From NCBI GenBank assembly GCA_009731375.1, contig BJOX01000219.1, forward strand, positions 699,400 to 763,399: 64,000 bases of DNA, in the 5' to 3' direction. The notes beneath the pieces were generated by a model. It saw only the letters and a program-made list of their open reading frames with translations, was not told where the DNA came from and did no database searches. Shown here in pieces: positions 10,730 through 23,235 of the stretch (position 1 is its first letter; each line of letters starts with the position of its first letter). Position numbers and translations under genes: made by a program. Source of the DNA: Paulinella micropora (Eukaryota > Cercozoa > Imbricatea > Euglyphida).

Positions 10730-12350
10730 TTAAGGGTCTATCACAAGGGGCAATCCGAGAGCCTCCTTGATCTGGCGCAACTCGTCACCTTCTGTTGCCA
10801 GTTCCCATGGGTGGTCGTGGCCCTTTCTGAGATGATAGGCCCGATATGCCTTGACCTCCTCCTGTAGGGGCACGCCCACTCTTTCCAGGAGTAGGTAATA
10901 GGCATTGATGTCCGCTTGTGGCCATCGGAGCCTGCGGAGCTCGTGGGGTTCCAAAAGCTGTTTAGGCAATGCGTTGATACGGTAGAATCGGAATACATAT
11001 GCCCTTTATCGGTCGGATAAGCTGGCCCAGCCTCGGATAGACCGAACCAGTTCCCACTGATCTATGGTCAGTGTTGTCGTATCGCCCGGAGTGTATGTGT
11101 GTAGCGCTACATGTGGGAGTGGGTTTTCCCGAGGATGCCAGGTTGGTTCCCCCTGGAGGATCTCCCAAGGTTTCGCGATCGGGTATTGCCACCGCCGCGT
11201 CCTCTCAGTGATTTTGTGCTCTATACACATGTGCGGCCCATATCGCTCCGGCGACATATATATGTCGGAAGCAAGAGGCCATTGGTGTCCACAGTGTCGG
11301 GTACCGTAAAACAACGCCGAGTTTACCCCGCCGCAGACCACCCGGAGTAGGTTCTCGTCCTGGGCTGCGTAATGGCAACATGGGTTGTGGGACCATGCCC
11401 CCCGCTCATCCTCTAGCGGCGGGATTGGTGGCAGTATGATCTCCTGACTTGGTTTCTCCTCAAATAGGTGAGGATCCGGAATCCAATTAACTTGGTTTCC
11501 GATCAGCCGATGTCGGTACGGCTCCTCCGTCGGCTTAAACGGATTGGTACGCGGGTTCGTGGTATGTCTAAGCGCGGGGCATTCAAGCCGCAGCCGGCGC
11601 TCCGCGTCCGTTATGTCCGGGTAAGGAGAGTAGATGCGATGGATCCGACATGATACCGGGTCGAAGGCATACCGGACAGGTCTTGCAAACTCTTTGAACG
11701 CCTCAGGACCCTCAAGGAGGTGAGTGTCCATCCCTCGCAGCATCACCTCTTCCGGTATGCGATATGGTTGCAGTAACCGGGCGACGCGCTCGTAGCTGAC
11801 TTTATGGGGAGGGCTAGAAGGGGGAGGCTTGGGTGCCTCTGAATCGCTGCCCCATCTGATGACCCGGTATACGTTCTTGGATACCTGCCTATCCCCATGG
11901 GAGTACACCGACCGATCGATCGGTCCGTATATGTACGGGATATCATCAGTTTTGTGGAAGTATGTCTCGTTCCTGCCCCAGTGTCGGGTTTGTTCAGGCT
12001 GCGGACAGCGGTGGTGCTGATACGCCAGGTCGTAGACCTCTGGGGAGGGTCGTGGTTCCTCGATCGGGTTTAACCCGTTACTGTACTTGTCAGGCGCGGT
12101 AATATCCCTTACGCCGATTTTTTTTACAGTATTTGAGGCGCGCCTGTAGTAGCCGCTCTGCTTTGCTGGGCGAGGTTTCGCTCCCCTCGGACTCGTCAGT
12201 GTCCCACCGGCCGACCTCGTCCGTTATATGCTATCGGCCGTCATCGTCCAGTGGAGTGGCTAGGCCATCCGGATCGACGTCCTCGTCCGTCGGAGGAGAG
12301 GAAGGTGTGGCCACAACACTAGCCAGCGTTGCGACCCCCTCCGATCTCAT
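10730..12350 (-). pseudogene. long unrecognised reading frame, interrupted by two stops and a homopolymer frameshift
   Basis: Reading the minus strand from ATG at 12350, an acidic Ser/Thr/Pro-rich start runs to an in-frame TAG at 12231-12233. It continues with a basic stretch to an eight-A run (12118-12125). After the run, the other frame stays open for about 370 codons to a TAA at 11006-11008, and the same frame stays open again to 10730. The central part is rich in His, Tyr, Pro, Arg and Trp, with Cys/His patches (NPCCHYAAQ, GTRHCGHQWP, GPHMCIEHK) that could bind metal. Total coding potential is about 540 codons. I recognise no family. Codon-like composition over more than 1.6 kb on one strand argues for a real former gene, possibly from an unknown mobile element or virus. 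Confidence 0.5.
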
Positions 12351-12365
12351 ATGGGTAGACTCGTG

Positions 12366-12719
12366 TCAGAGTGATCGGAGTGTGCTATGTGGGCTATTGG
12401 AGGCGATTGGGCTCGGGCGGGGTTGAGCGGTTCCCTCCGGAATGATTCCGGCCCCCTTGGCATCCGAGTGTGTCGTTTTCTGTCTTTTGTGTGGTGGGGC
12501 GGTGCACCTGGGGCTCTCCGACATGGGCAATTGGGACCAAGACGGTTGTTTGGCCTCCGGCGGCGCCCTCGCTATCGGCTGGCCTTCCTGCCTCCGGTCC
12601 AATGCCTTTCCCGTTCCGACCGCGACGACTTGCATTGGCAGGTGTACTAGCGCGATGACGCACACCGACACTACGCACGCTAATAGGAACGCTAGATATT
12701 TCTCCAGCGTTGTCTGCAT
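12366..12719 (-). CDS. small protein with N-terminal membrane segment, unrecognised
   Basis: The first ATG in frame is at 12719, giving 117 residues. Residues 6-28 form a hydrophobic helix (YLAFLLACVVSVCVIALVHL). A Pro/Gln/Lys-rich hydrophilic tail ends in basic KRQK and Ser/Pro sequence. It looks like a signal-anchor protein. It lies just upstream of the long interrupted frame on the same strand and could be its first gene or first exon. No family is recognised. Confidence 0.4.
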   Translation of the reverse strand: MQTTLEKYLAFLLACVVSVCVIALVHLPMQVVAVGTGKALDRRQEGQPIARAPPEAKQPSWSQLPMSESPRCTAPPHKRQKTTHSDAKGAGIIPEGTAQPRPSPIASNSPHSTLRSL

Positions 12720-13618
12720 GCCTATAGGTGGCACAGTGACGTTATTATCTGAATATTTGTGAGCCAATAAAATATGAGCAAGGGAAGTGTATTTTCTGTT
12801 GTGTGTGTGTGTGTGTGTTATTTGTCATCTTTACACACTGCTTACTCATTTATACACTTGGCAACAGGGGATTAGAGCGCGACAATAGCTCTTAAATCCC
12901 TTCTCCTGTCCGTGTTGAATGCCTCGGAATCAATGATGGATCAGGCTGTTTGGTATAAGGGACACTGAAATGTATGAATGAAGTATATATATGCTTATGG
13001 CTCGTGGTGTTTTTCAACCTTCCACCCAAACAACGGGATCGAAAGGGTGTGACATAAATGGCATAACATTCTGTGGAGAATAATCTATCACACCCCACAC
13101 ATGCCAGAGCCGCGGGAGGCGGGCTAGCAACTCGGGAGGAGGCGAGTGTGATGTGCATTGCTAGGTTGAGCTAGCCAGAAATTATTCCAATCCATGGTGG
13201 CAACACCAACTACCGACCTGTCAAGATACCTTCAGGGCCGTCGCACCCCACGGTGGGCGGGGCAAGGTTATTTTTCCCGTATGTTATATCATGTTAGGTC
13301 CAACCCCCCCTTCTCGTAGAAGAGCGGACTTAGGTAGTATTTTAAACAAGACACAAGTATCTTCGAGTGTGTCCCTGGTATGGAAGTGGCTAAGTTTCCG
13401 CTCGGTGCGGTAGTACCCAGTACCCCTATACTACCCGTATATATGCTATGCGCTTCATCTCAGCCATGTGTGAGTGTCGTGTCGTGTGTGGTGCTAATAT
13501 GTGTCCACAGCAACCCTTGCTCATTACACAAAATGCACGAGAACCCAAAAGCAGTCCAAGAAATGTATGCCCCCATCATATATGCATCCAAATGCATTCG
13601 CATTCCATAACAAAAGTC
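12720..13618. other. intergenic sequence with a (GT)n run
   Basis: A GT dinucleotide run lies at about 12,799-12,818. Remaining sequence has only short frames without motifs. No gene seen. Confidence 0.6.
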
Positions 13619-13900
13619 CGTTATTCCCATAGAATTATTAATTCAGTTTTAGTCAAGTAGTAGTAATAATAATTTTATCTTAAGTTAGACGGATGCAATC
13701 AATTGCCGTTTTGTCACTATTACTTAGTTTCAGTCCTGAACTTTAGTATTTCCATACTATTACCTTTATTAAGTAATTCATCTTATTTTCTGGAATGTCA
13801 GTACCAACACCTAGTGTAGTTCCAGTTTTGAGTAGTGACGCGTACGTGTCACTTTTCCTTCCTTTCACAAAGGGCAATGACTGATTAAAGATTGTCTCTG
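13619..13900 (+). repeat. 282-bp direct repeat, copy 1
   Basis: Begins CGTTATTCCCATAGAATTA and ends AAAGATTGTCTCTG. It is repeated at 14498-14780 with a few substitutions and small indels. On the minus strand both copies keep an open frame ending in ENKMNYLIKVI, which may be a decayed shared coding segment. Confidence 0.92.
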
Positions 13901-14497
13901 TTTGCTTATTCTTTGATTTAACGTTGAGTGAGTAGTTCAGACTAGCTACCTGCACTATTTCAGTTTGCGTTTATAGTTAGAACATAACTAGTCATTGGAG
14001 AGCATGAAGAACCAATCAAGATATAATTGATGATTGTGAGCGGCTTATGTAATGATGTGTGATAGCGTGAGCAATCTAGTACGCGTGAGAGCTAGTGACT
14101 GAATGTGGAGAGCGTCTAATGTGTCTTTGTCATCATTTTCCTTGTTTCATTCTTTTTTTCTTTTCCTATACATACGAGGAGATGACGAATGAGGGAGTTG
14201 ATCGGCACTTGGGCTGCCCTTTCTGATCCTCACACCAATTTTTTCTTTTAAGTTAGCAATCATAGTAATCTTACATGGTGCACTGTTTGGTTTTGTTACA
14301 CTGTCTGATATATGATTGATTTTGCGTCGTTTGTTGCTTTTTGCTTCATATGCTAATCATATTTATATACGTGTGTTACTTGATTATATTGCTGAATTAT
14401 GAGCCGTCCTAGATCCATGGACAATAATGATGAGATTACCGTATTGGAAATCCATTTTCTTAACTTCGCCGTTATGAAATTTAGATTTCGGGGGGTG

Positions 14498-14780
14498 CGT
14501 TATTCCCATAGAATTATTAATTCAGTTTTAGTCAAGTAGTAGTAATAATAATTTTATCCTAAGTTAGACGGATGTAATCAATTGCCTTTTTGTCGCTATT
14601 ACTTAATTTCAGTCCTGAACTTTAGTATTTCCATACTCAGCAGTATTACCTTTATTAAGTAATTCATCTTGTTTTCTGGAATGTCAGTACCAACATCTAG
14701 TGTAGTTCTAGTTTTGAATAGTGACGTGTCACTTTTCCTTCCTTTCACAAAGGGCAATGACTGATTAAAGATTGTCTCTG
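14498..14780 (+). repeat. 282-bp direct repeat, copy 2
   Basis: Second copy of 13619-13900, about 880 bp downstream in the same orientation. It could be two terminal repeats of a short non-autonomous element or a local duplication. No target-site duplication was confirmed. Confidence 0.9.
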
Positions 14781-16471
14781 CGTTCAGACTTGTCTTTTTA
14801 TTAATATTGTGACCGGACACTTGGCTTCACCATCAAGAATCTTACTATTAATAACCTCTGTATGAACCGCAAAGCATGAATTACTTAAAGAAGTCAAGTT
14901 AGACTATATCCCGCCATCATTCCGTGATTTCTGATATTGCTAGAGATATCCAAAATTTCAGAGTTACGAGGAAAATTTTCCATACCCCGTGAACTATGTT
15001 TTCATTAGCGACTCTACTGTTACAGTGACTCAATATTTATTTATAATAATATAAAAAGTATCTAACGACATGAAGATTGTGGAATACCTAACGTAGAGGG
15101 ACTCCGTACTCTCCAAGCCAAGCTTAACCGACAGACCGGAACATACGGTAATGCCATTATATATCGGGTGAGCCGGCATAGATTATTGTAATGTATCTTT
15201 AGTCGTGCCTTTTGTATGATTATGTATGTAATGTATCTTTAGTCGTGCCTTTATGTATGTATGTGTGACGATGTAGATTTTAATAAGATAGTCCTCTGTT
15301 CTTCACTGTACCTTCTGAGTAAAAAAGGGGCGGAGTAAAACAGAGAATTAAAAACGTTAGGCCGGATGAGTTTCTTTAAATAAAGACAGTTCAAAGTGTT
15401 CAGGACTTAAATTACTTAATATTTTGTAAACAGGTTTGTATACAAGGAACAAACGTATTGAATTAACATGTTTCATACGAGTTACTGGACTCGGTATACA
15501 TGTGCCACCTTTGTAATGATCACAAAAACAAGAAAAATAAATATCGTATCTCCCACCAGGTTGCCAGTATGATGAGTATTTATGGGCAAATAACTTTGAT
15601 ATGGATGCCAACGGAAAAGTTTTTGTGAAATGAAGTGACTGATTAGATATTGACATGCAATTTGTCAAGGAGTTTTTTTGGTTACCAGCACCTGTTATTC
15701 ATCACCTTGATGATATACATATTATATGGGCTATATTTGGAAAATGATCATGTTATACGCTTATATCTACCATCCGGTTAGGACATCCTTAGAAACGTAA
15801 TTTTACACATGCTTAGTCCTTTCTCCGTTCGAAGTACTGGCCAGACTTTGCTTTTGAGTAACGTGAATAGAGCATCTGGAACTCTTCCACGGCTCGTCAG
15901 TTCCATGCAGAGCGTCTATGAAACCAAATGTGCCTACCACAGCAAAGTGGTATTTCCGTGCACCACTGCAGCAATCTGTTTTGCGTGCTGCCAATGATAT
16001 TCTGCATCTCTGCAGAGAATACAAGCCAGGCTTTCGTAGTGATTAAGCTTCTGAGACACTACGTCTGATCTCGTGGGCATTGGGCAACGAAAAGGTGGGA
16101 AAAATATGCAGGGGTTGAGTTTCACCGTAGTTGCCGACGAAATTGCTGTGGTGATAATCGTGGAAATCCAGGTGCCCCTGTACGCGAGGAGCCCAAGGCA
16201 ACGCGTACCCACTGTACAAAAAGCCATACCGAACACGAGGTGCTCTCGGCAGAAACAAGGCCAAAGTGGCGGCATGAAGTGCAAACGGATAGCGACAGAA
16301 CAGAGGCAACAAGAAAGTAAACACAAGGAGCAGCATGTGGCAGAAGAAATAAGGAACCGAGAAAGAACAAAGAGAAGAGATTCTTCCTCTTATTCCTCTT
16401 CCTCCTCCTCCTGTTCCAACTCTGATTCTTTCTTAGCGAAGATAGCGGAAGACGAGGAGAAATACGACGAG
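14781..16471. other. intergenic sequence with weak frames
   Basis: A 26-bp unit ending TTTAGTCGTGCCTTT occurs twice in tandem near 15,189-15,251. A 103-codon minus frame (15357-15668) contains QPGGRYDIYFSCFC and looks protein-like but is unrecognised. Frames at 15,800-16,330 on both strands have no clear coding signal. No gene is called. Confidence 0.4.
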
Positions 16472-16877
16472 AGAAAGAAAAGAGAAGAAGAAGAAGAAGA
16501 AGAAGAAGAAGAAGAAAGAAGAAGAAGAAAGAAGAAGAAGAAGAAGAAGAAGAAGAAGAAGAAGAAAGAAGAAAGAAGAAAGAAGAAAGAAGAAAGAAGA
16601 AGAAAGAAGAAAGAAGAAAGAAGAAGAAGAAGAAGAAGAAGAAGGAAGAAGAAGAAGAAGAAAAAGAAGGAGGAGGAGGAGGAGGAGAAGAAGAAGAAGA
16701 AGAAGAAGAAGAAGAAAGAAAGAAAGAAAGAAAGAAGAAGAAGAAGAAGAAGAAAAAGAAGAAGAAAAAGGAGAAGAAGAAGAAGAAGAAGAAGAAGGAG
16801 AAGAAGAAGAAGGAGGAGGAGGAGGACAAGAAGAAGAAGAAGAATCTTCTTCTTCTTCTTCTTCTTCTTCTTCTTCT

Positions 16878-16912
<35 letters not shown>

Positions 16913-18486
16913 TCCTTCTTCTTCTTCTTCTTCTTCTTCTTCTTCTTCTTCTTCTTCTTCTTCGGGTTCTTCTTCTTCTTCTTCTTCTTCTTCTTCTTCT
17001 TCTTTTTCTTCTTCTTTTTCTTCTTCTTTTTCTTCTTCTTTTTCTTCTTCTTCTTCTTCTTCATTCTCTTCTTCTTCTTATTTCTCTTCTTCTTTCTTTC
17101 TTTTTCTTCTTTCTTTCTTTCTTTCTTTCCTTCTTCTTCTTCTCCTTCTTCTTCTTCTTCTTCTTCTTCTTCTTCTTCTTCTTCTTCTTCTCTTGTTCTT
17201 CTTCTTGTTTTTCTTGTTCTTCTTCTTCTTTTCCTTCTTCTTCTTTTCTTCTTCTTCTTCTTCTTCTTCTTCTTCTTCTTCTTCTTCTAAGAAGAAAAAG
17301 AGAAGAAGAAGAAGAAGAAGAAGAAGAAGAAGAAGAGAAGAAGAGAAGGAGAAGAAGAAGAAGAAGAAGGAGAAGAAGGAGAAGAAGGAGAAGAAGGAGA
17401 AGAAGGAGAAGAAGCAGAAGAAGCAGAAGAAGAAGAAGAAGAAGAAGAAGAAGAGAAGAAGAGAAGAAGAGAAGAGAAGAGAAGAAGAAGAAGAAGAAGA
17501 AGAAGAAGGAGAAGAAGAAGGAGAAGAAGAAGAAGGAGAAGAAGAAGAAGAAGAAGAAGAAAAGAAGAGAAGAGAAGAAGAAGAAGAAGAAGAAGAAGAA
17601 GAAGAAAGAAGAAGAAGAAGAAGAAAGAAGAAGAAGAAGAAAGAAGAAGAAGAAAGAAGAAGAAGAAAGAAGAAGAAGAAAGAAGAAGAAAGACGAAGCA
17701 AGACGAAGAAAGAAGAAAGAAGAAGAAAAAAGAAGAAAGAAGAAGAAAGAAGAAGAAGAAGAAGAAGAAGAAGAAAAAGAAAAAGAAGAAGATGATGATG
17801 ATGATGAAGAAGATAAAGAAGATGAAGAAGATGAAGAAGATGAAAAAGGAGAAGAAAGAAGAAGAAGAAAGAAGAAGAAGAAAGAAGAAGAAAGAAGAAG
17901 AAAGAAGAAGAAGAAGAAAGAAGAAAGAAGAAAGAAGAAGAAAATCAGAAAGAAAAAAGAAAAAGAAAGAAAGAAAGAAGAAGAAGAAGAGGAAGAAGAA
18001 GAAGAAGAAAAAAGAAAGAAGAAAGAAGAAAGAAGAAAGAAGAAAGAAGAAAGAAGAAAATCAGAAAGAAGAAAGAAAAAGAAAGAAAGAAAGAAAGAAG
18101 AAGAAGAAGAAGAAGAAGAAGAAGAAGAAAGAAGAAGAAAGAAGAAGAAGAAGAAAGAAAGAAAAAAGAAAGAAAGAAAGAAAGAAGAAGAAGAAGAAGG
18201 AGAAGAAGAAGAAGAAGGAAGAAGAAGAAGAAGGAAGAAGAAGAAGAAGAAGAAGAAGAAAGAAGAAGAAAGAAGAAGAAAGAAAAAGAAAGAAGAAGAA
18301 AGAAGAAGAAAGAAGAAGAAAGAAGAAGAAAGAAGAAGAAAGAAGAAGAAAGAAGAAGAAAGAAGAAGAAAGAAGAAGAAAGCAGAAGAAAGAAGAAGAA
18401 AGAAGAAGAAAGAAGAAGAAGAAGAAGAAGAAGAAGAAAGAAGAAGAAAGAAGAAAGAAGAAGAAAGAAGAAAGAAGAAGAAGAAA
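16472..18486. repeat. 2-kb GAA/TTC tract with two strand switches
   Basis: GAA-type repeats (GAA, GAAA, GGA variants) run from 16,472 to 16,841, TTC-type from 16,842 to 17,287, then GAA-type again to 18,486. The switch points are short palindromes (GAAGAATCTTCTTC at about 16,840). Long frames of Lys/Glu/Arg or Phe/Ser/Leu here follow from the repeat and are not genes. Confidence 0.97.
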
Positions 18487-19295
18487 GCTTGGTGCCACAA
18501 GAAGCGGCCATTATACGTAGCAGATAAACGGAGCTAACTTCCAGCTATCACAGTATCAGCAAGTGTGGGTCGCACGGTGCTGGTGCTGCTTCAGAACTTG
18601 CCTCAAGCTTCTGTCTTCGTTTGCTAGTTTTCTTTGCTACTACAAATGCCAGCTACCTGTGAGCGCTGCAAGTCGACACCACGCCTGCAACCACCGCCAA
18701 TAGCCACTGCGAGATGTGAAACCCGCAAAAAAACGCCGGACCCATCACCTGTTCAGAAAGCATCGAGGGATTTCGTTTCAAACTTTCCTCTGGTGCGAGA
18801 AATAGCGTCTGTCCAGAACATCCTCGTAATTTACCATCGAAATCGACAACGCAAGACGTACATGCATTAACTTGTGGAATGATCTGCAGACCGCGAAAGT
18901 GTTCCCAAGAAGCGATTCCAGCGGGTGCGCGAACAGAGCTGCCAGAGCATGCGGAGCTCTGTAGAGGTGGTGCTGCTGCAGATCCAAACACAAAGATGCA
19001 TGTGAACACGATCCAAAGTTAGCCTGCTGTGTTCCTCTGATTCTGCACTCGCCCAAATGGAACATTTTAAGCTATTTGATTTTGCTGTTTTGTGCCAACT
19101 ATGAATTGTTTGGGATCATGAAAAAAAGAGCAACGACAGGCGACCTTGTGAACCCTGTTGTAGAGGAAAGGGATGTGCAGCGCGCGGTGCGAATAGTAAA
19201 AGAGTAGCTCAGACACTACCAGCCCCTTCAACGATTGCACAGAAGGTGGGGAAAAAATGAGGGCGCGAAGCTAGGCATGGTCGGCAAAAAGGCAC
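18487..19295. other. unique sequence, no supported gene
   Basis: Frames of up to 118 codons on the minus strand overlap one another without motifs. Nothing recognisable. Confidence 0.5.
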
Positions 19296-19530
19296 NNNNN
19301 NNNNNNNNNNNNNNNNNNNNNNNNNNNNNNNNNNNNNNNNNNNNNNNNNNNNNNNNNNNNNNNNNNNNNNNNNNNNNNNNNNNNNNNNNNNNNNNNNNNN
19401 NNNNNNNNNNNNNNNNNNNNNNNNNNNNNNNNNNNNNNNNNNNNNNNNNNNNNNNNNNNNNNNNNNNNNNNNNNNNNNNNNNNNNNNNNNNNNNNNNNNN
19501 NNNNNNNNNNNNNNNNNNNNNNNNNNNNNN
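19296..19530. other. assembly gap (235 N)
   Basis: Run of N; frames spanning it are meaningless. Confidence 1.
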
Positions 19531-20090
19531 TGGACCGCGGTAGCGCGGAGTATCCAGTCTGTTAGAGCGGGCAGCTCCCGTGTCACGAGCACGCCCGTGC
19601 GCCACGGCAGAGGCAGCAGAGGCGTCAAACAGTCCAATAAAAAGATGCCCGGCAAAATCACGAAGACTGGCAGCAAATATACAAGAGACAGCACATACAG
19701 GTGCGGCTTGAACATGGAGGGAGAGATATCTATGACCTTGGTTGAAAAGGACGTTTCGCAGGAGAGCGGCTAGGGAGGGGTTGTAAGGGGTAGCATTGAG
19801 GGCAAAGGGGCGTTGCGGTTGGAACCGCAGCCTCTGCACAAGCTGCGGGCGGTGCCAAACGTCAACACACAAGAGCAGGCCTCCATAGAGCCAATAAGTC
19901 AGCTAAGCACCATAACAAGCGCCACAGGTAGGCCGCTGCAGCACCAATCCGCGGCTTACCATGAGACACAGCCAGCCGCCCCACACCGTGACGTTGAATT
20001 GGCCGCCCTGCAAGCAGTCGAAGAGCACGCTCCATCCCGCTTGCAAGATTCTCCCCAGTGTCTCCAACATGACACGCCTCGAAAGCACCT
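19531..20090 (-). other. possible coding fragment of a membrane protein, unrecognised
   Basis: Minus-strand frames in this GC-richer stretch read protein-like. One (about 19903-20088) has LGRILQAGWSVLFDCLQGGQ, and one (about 19540-19715) has a hydrophobic segment LVYLLPVFVILPGIFLLDCL. They lie in different phases and may be exons of one gene running into the gap. I do not recognise the family, and the call is weak. Confidence 0.25.
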
Positions 20091-20095
20091 ATAAG

Positions 20096-20207
20096 AGCAA
20101 TACATGCATACATGCATACATATATACTACATGCATACACACAGACGAAATGAAAACGAACAATCAAACCCACCTCATACAATACATATGTAATATAAAT
20201 ACATATA

Positions 20208-20241
<34 letters not shown>

Positions 20242-20844
20242 CATACATACATGCATACATGCATACATACATGCATACATAACATACATAACATACATAA
20301 CATACATAACATACATAACATACATACATAACATACATACATAACACACATACATAACAGACATGAATACAAGACATACATAGCATAAATACATAAAATA
20401 TATAACATAACATACATAACATAACATATATAACATACACAACATACATAACATACATACATAACATAGATACATAACATAGATACATAACATACATAAC
20501 ATACATACATACCATACATACCATACATACATACTACACTACGTACGAACATACATACATACGTACATACGCATACGTACATACGTACACACATACGTAC
20601 ATGCGTACATACGTACATAGATACATAGATACATACATAGATACATACATACATACATAGATATATACACAGGTACATACATAATACGTACATACGTACA
20701 TACGTGCGTACATACATAGATACATAGATACATATACATACATACATACATACACACATACACACATACATAGATACATACATACATACATACATACATA
20801 CATTAAAATAATGATAATAATACAATAATAACAATAATAATAAC

Positions 20845-20875
<31 letters not shown>

Positions 20876-21240
20876 TAATAATAATAACAATATATATATA
20901 TATATATATTTAAACATACATACATACATACATACATACATACATACATACATACATACATACGTACGTACGTACGTACGTACGTACGTACGTACATACA
21001 TACATACAAACATACAAACATACATACATTGCAAACCATCTTAAAACATACATACATACATACATACACACACACACATATACACATACATACATACATG
21101 ATACATACATACATGATACATACATACATACATACATACATACTCTCTCCATCCTAACACATACATACATGCATGCATACATACATACACACACACACAC
21201 ATACATACATACATACATACATGCATGCATGCATGCATGC
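20096..21240. repeat. (CATA)n tetranucleotide region with AAT and TACG blocks
   Basis: CATA repeats and variants (ATAACATA, TACG) with an (AAT)n block at about 20,808-20,890 and short unique interruptions. Met-Tyr-Val-Cys frames are repeat translations. Confidence 0.95.
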
Positions 21241-22247
21241 GTACGTACGTACGTACGTACGTACGTACCTACGTACGTACGTACGTACGTACGTACCTAC
21301 GTACGTACGTACCTACGTACGTACGTACCTACGTACGTACGTACCTACGTACCTACGTACCTACGTACCTACGTACCTACGTACGTGGGTACCTACATAC
21401 CTACGTACCTACGTACGTACCTACGTACCTACGTAACTACGTACGTACGTACCTACGTACCTACGTACCTACGTACCTACGTACCTACGTACCTACGTAC
21501 CTACCTACGTACCTACCTACGTACCTACCTACGTACCTACCTACGTACCTACCTACGTACCTACCTACGTACCTACCTACGTACCTACCTACGTACCCAC
21601 GTACCTACGTACCTACGTACCTACCTACCTACCTACCTACGTACCTACCTACCTACGTACCTACCTACCTACCTACCTACGTACCTACCTACCTACGTAC
21701 CTACGTACCTACCTACCTACGTACCTACGTACCTACCTACCTACGTACCTACCTACCTACCTACGTACCTACCTACCTACCTACCTACCTACGTACCTAC
21801 CTACCTACCTACCTACGTACCTACCTACCTACTTACGTACCTACCTACCTACGTACCTACCTACCTACCTACCTACGTACCTACCTACCTACGTACCTAC
21901 CTACGTACCTACCTACCTACGTACCTACCTACCTACGTACCTACCTACGTACCTACGTACCTACCTACCTACCTACGTACCTACGTACCTACCTACGTAC
22001 CTACGTACCTACCTACGTACCTACGTACGTACCTACGTACGTACCTACGTACGTACCTACGTACTACCTACGTACGTACCTACGTACGTACCTACGTACG
22101 TACCTACGTACGTACCTACGTACGTACCTACCTACGTACCTACCTACCTACGTACCTACCTACCTACGTACCTACCTACCTACGTACCTACCTACCTACG
22201 TACCTACCTACCTACGTACCTACCTACCTACGTACCTACCTACCTAC
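21241..22247. repeat. (TACG/TACC)n tetranucleotide array
   Basis: CGTA- and CCTA-based tetranucleotides, shifting from mostly TACG to mixed TACC/TACG. Continues on the far side of the gap. Confidence 0.97.
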
Positions 22248-23235
22248 NNNNNNNNNNNNNNNNNNNNNNNNNNNNNNNNNNNNNNNNNNNNNNNNNNNNN
22301 NNNNNNNNNNNNNNNNNNNNNNNNNNNNNNNNNNNNNNNNNNNNNNNNNNNNNNNNNNNNNNNNNNNNNNNNNNNNNNNNNNNNNNNNNNNNNNNNNNNN
22401 NNNNNNNNNNNNNNNNNNNNNNNNNNNNNNNNNNNNNNNNNNNNNNNNNNNNNNNNNNNNNNNNNNNNNNNNNNNNNNNNNNNNNNNNNNNNNNNNNNNN
22501 NNNNNNNNNNNNNNNNNNNNNNNNNNNNNNNNNNNNNNNNNNNNNNNNNNNNNNNNNNNNNNNNNNNNNNNNNNNNNNNNNNNNNNNNNNNNNNNNNNNN
22601 NNNNNNNNNNNNNNNNNNNNNNNNNNNNNNNNNNNNNNNNNNNNNNNNNNNNNNNNNNNNNNNNNNNNNNNNNNNNNNNNNNNNNNNNNNNNNNNNNNNN
22701 NNNNNNNNNNNNNNNNNNNNNNNNNNNNNNNNNNNNNNNNNNNNNNNNNNNNNNNNNNNNNNNNNNNNNNNNNNNNNNNNNNNNNNNNNNNNNNNNNNNN
22801 NNNNNNNNNNNNNNNNNNNNNNNNNNNNNNNNNNNNNNNNNNNNNNNNNNNNNNNNNNNNNNNNNNNNNNNNNNNNNNNNNNNNNNNNNNNNNNNNNNNN
22901 NNNNNNNNNNNNNNNNNNNNNNNNNNNNNNNNNNNNNNNNNNNNNNNNNNNNNNNNNNNNNNNNNNNNNNNNNNNNNNNNNNNNNNNNNNNNNNNNNNNN
23001 NNNNNNNNNNNNNNNNNNNNNNNNNNNNNNNNNNNNNNNNNNNNNNNNNNNNNNNNNNNNNNNNNNNNNNNNNNNNNNNNNNNNNNNNNNNNNNNNNNNN
23101 NNNNNNNNNNNNNNNNNNNNNNNNNNNNNNNNNNNNNNNNNNNNNNNNNNNNNNNNNNNNNNNNNNNNNNNNNNNNNNNNNNNNNNNNNNNNNNNNNNNN
23201 NNNNNNNNNNNNNNNNNNNNNNNNNNNNNNNNNNN
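22248..23235. other. assembly gap (988 N) inside a repeat array
   Basis: Run of N with the same tetranucleotide repeat on both sides, so the true array length is unknown. Confidence 1.

Noticed and set aside
16073-18520. Long Lys/Glu/Arg and Phe/Ser/Leu frames on both strands
   Set aside because: They are produced by the GAA/TTC microsatellite.
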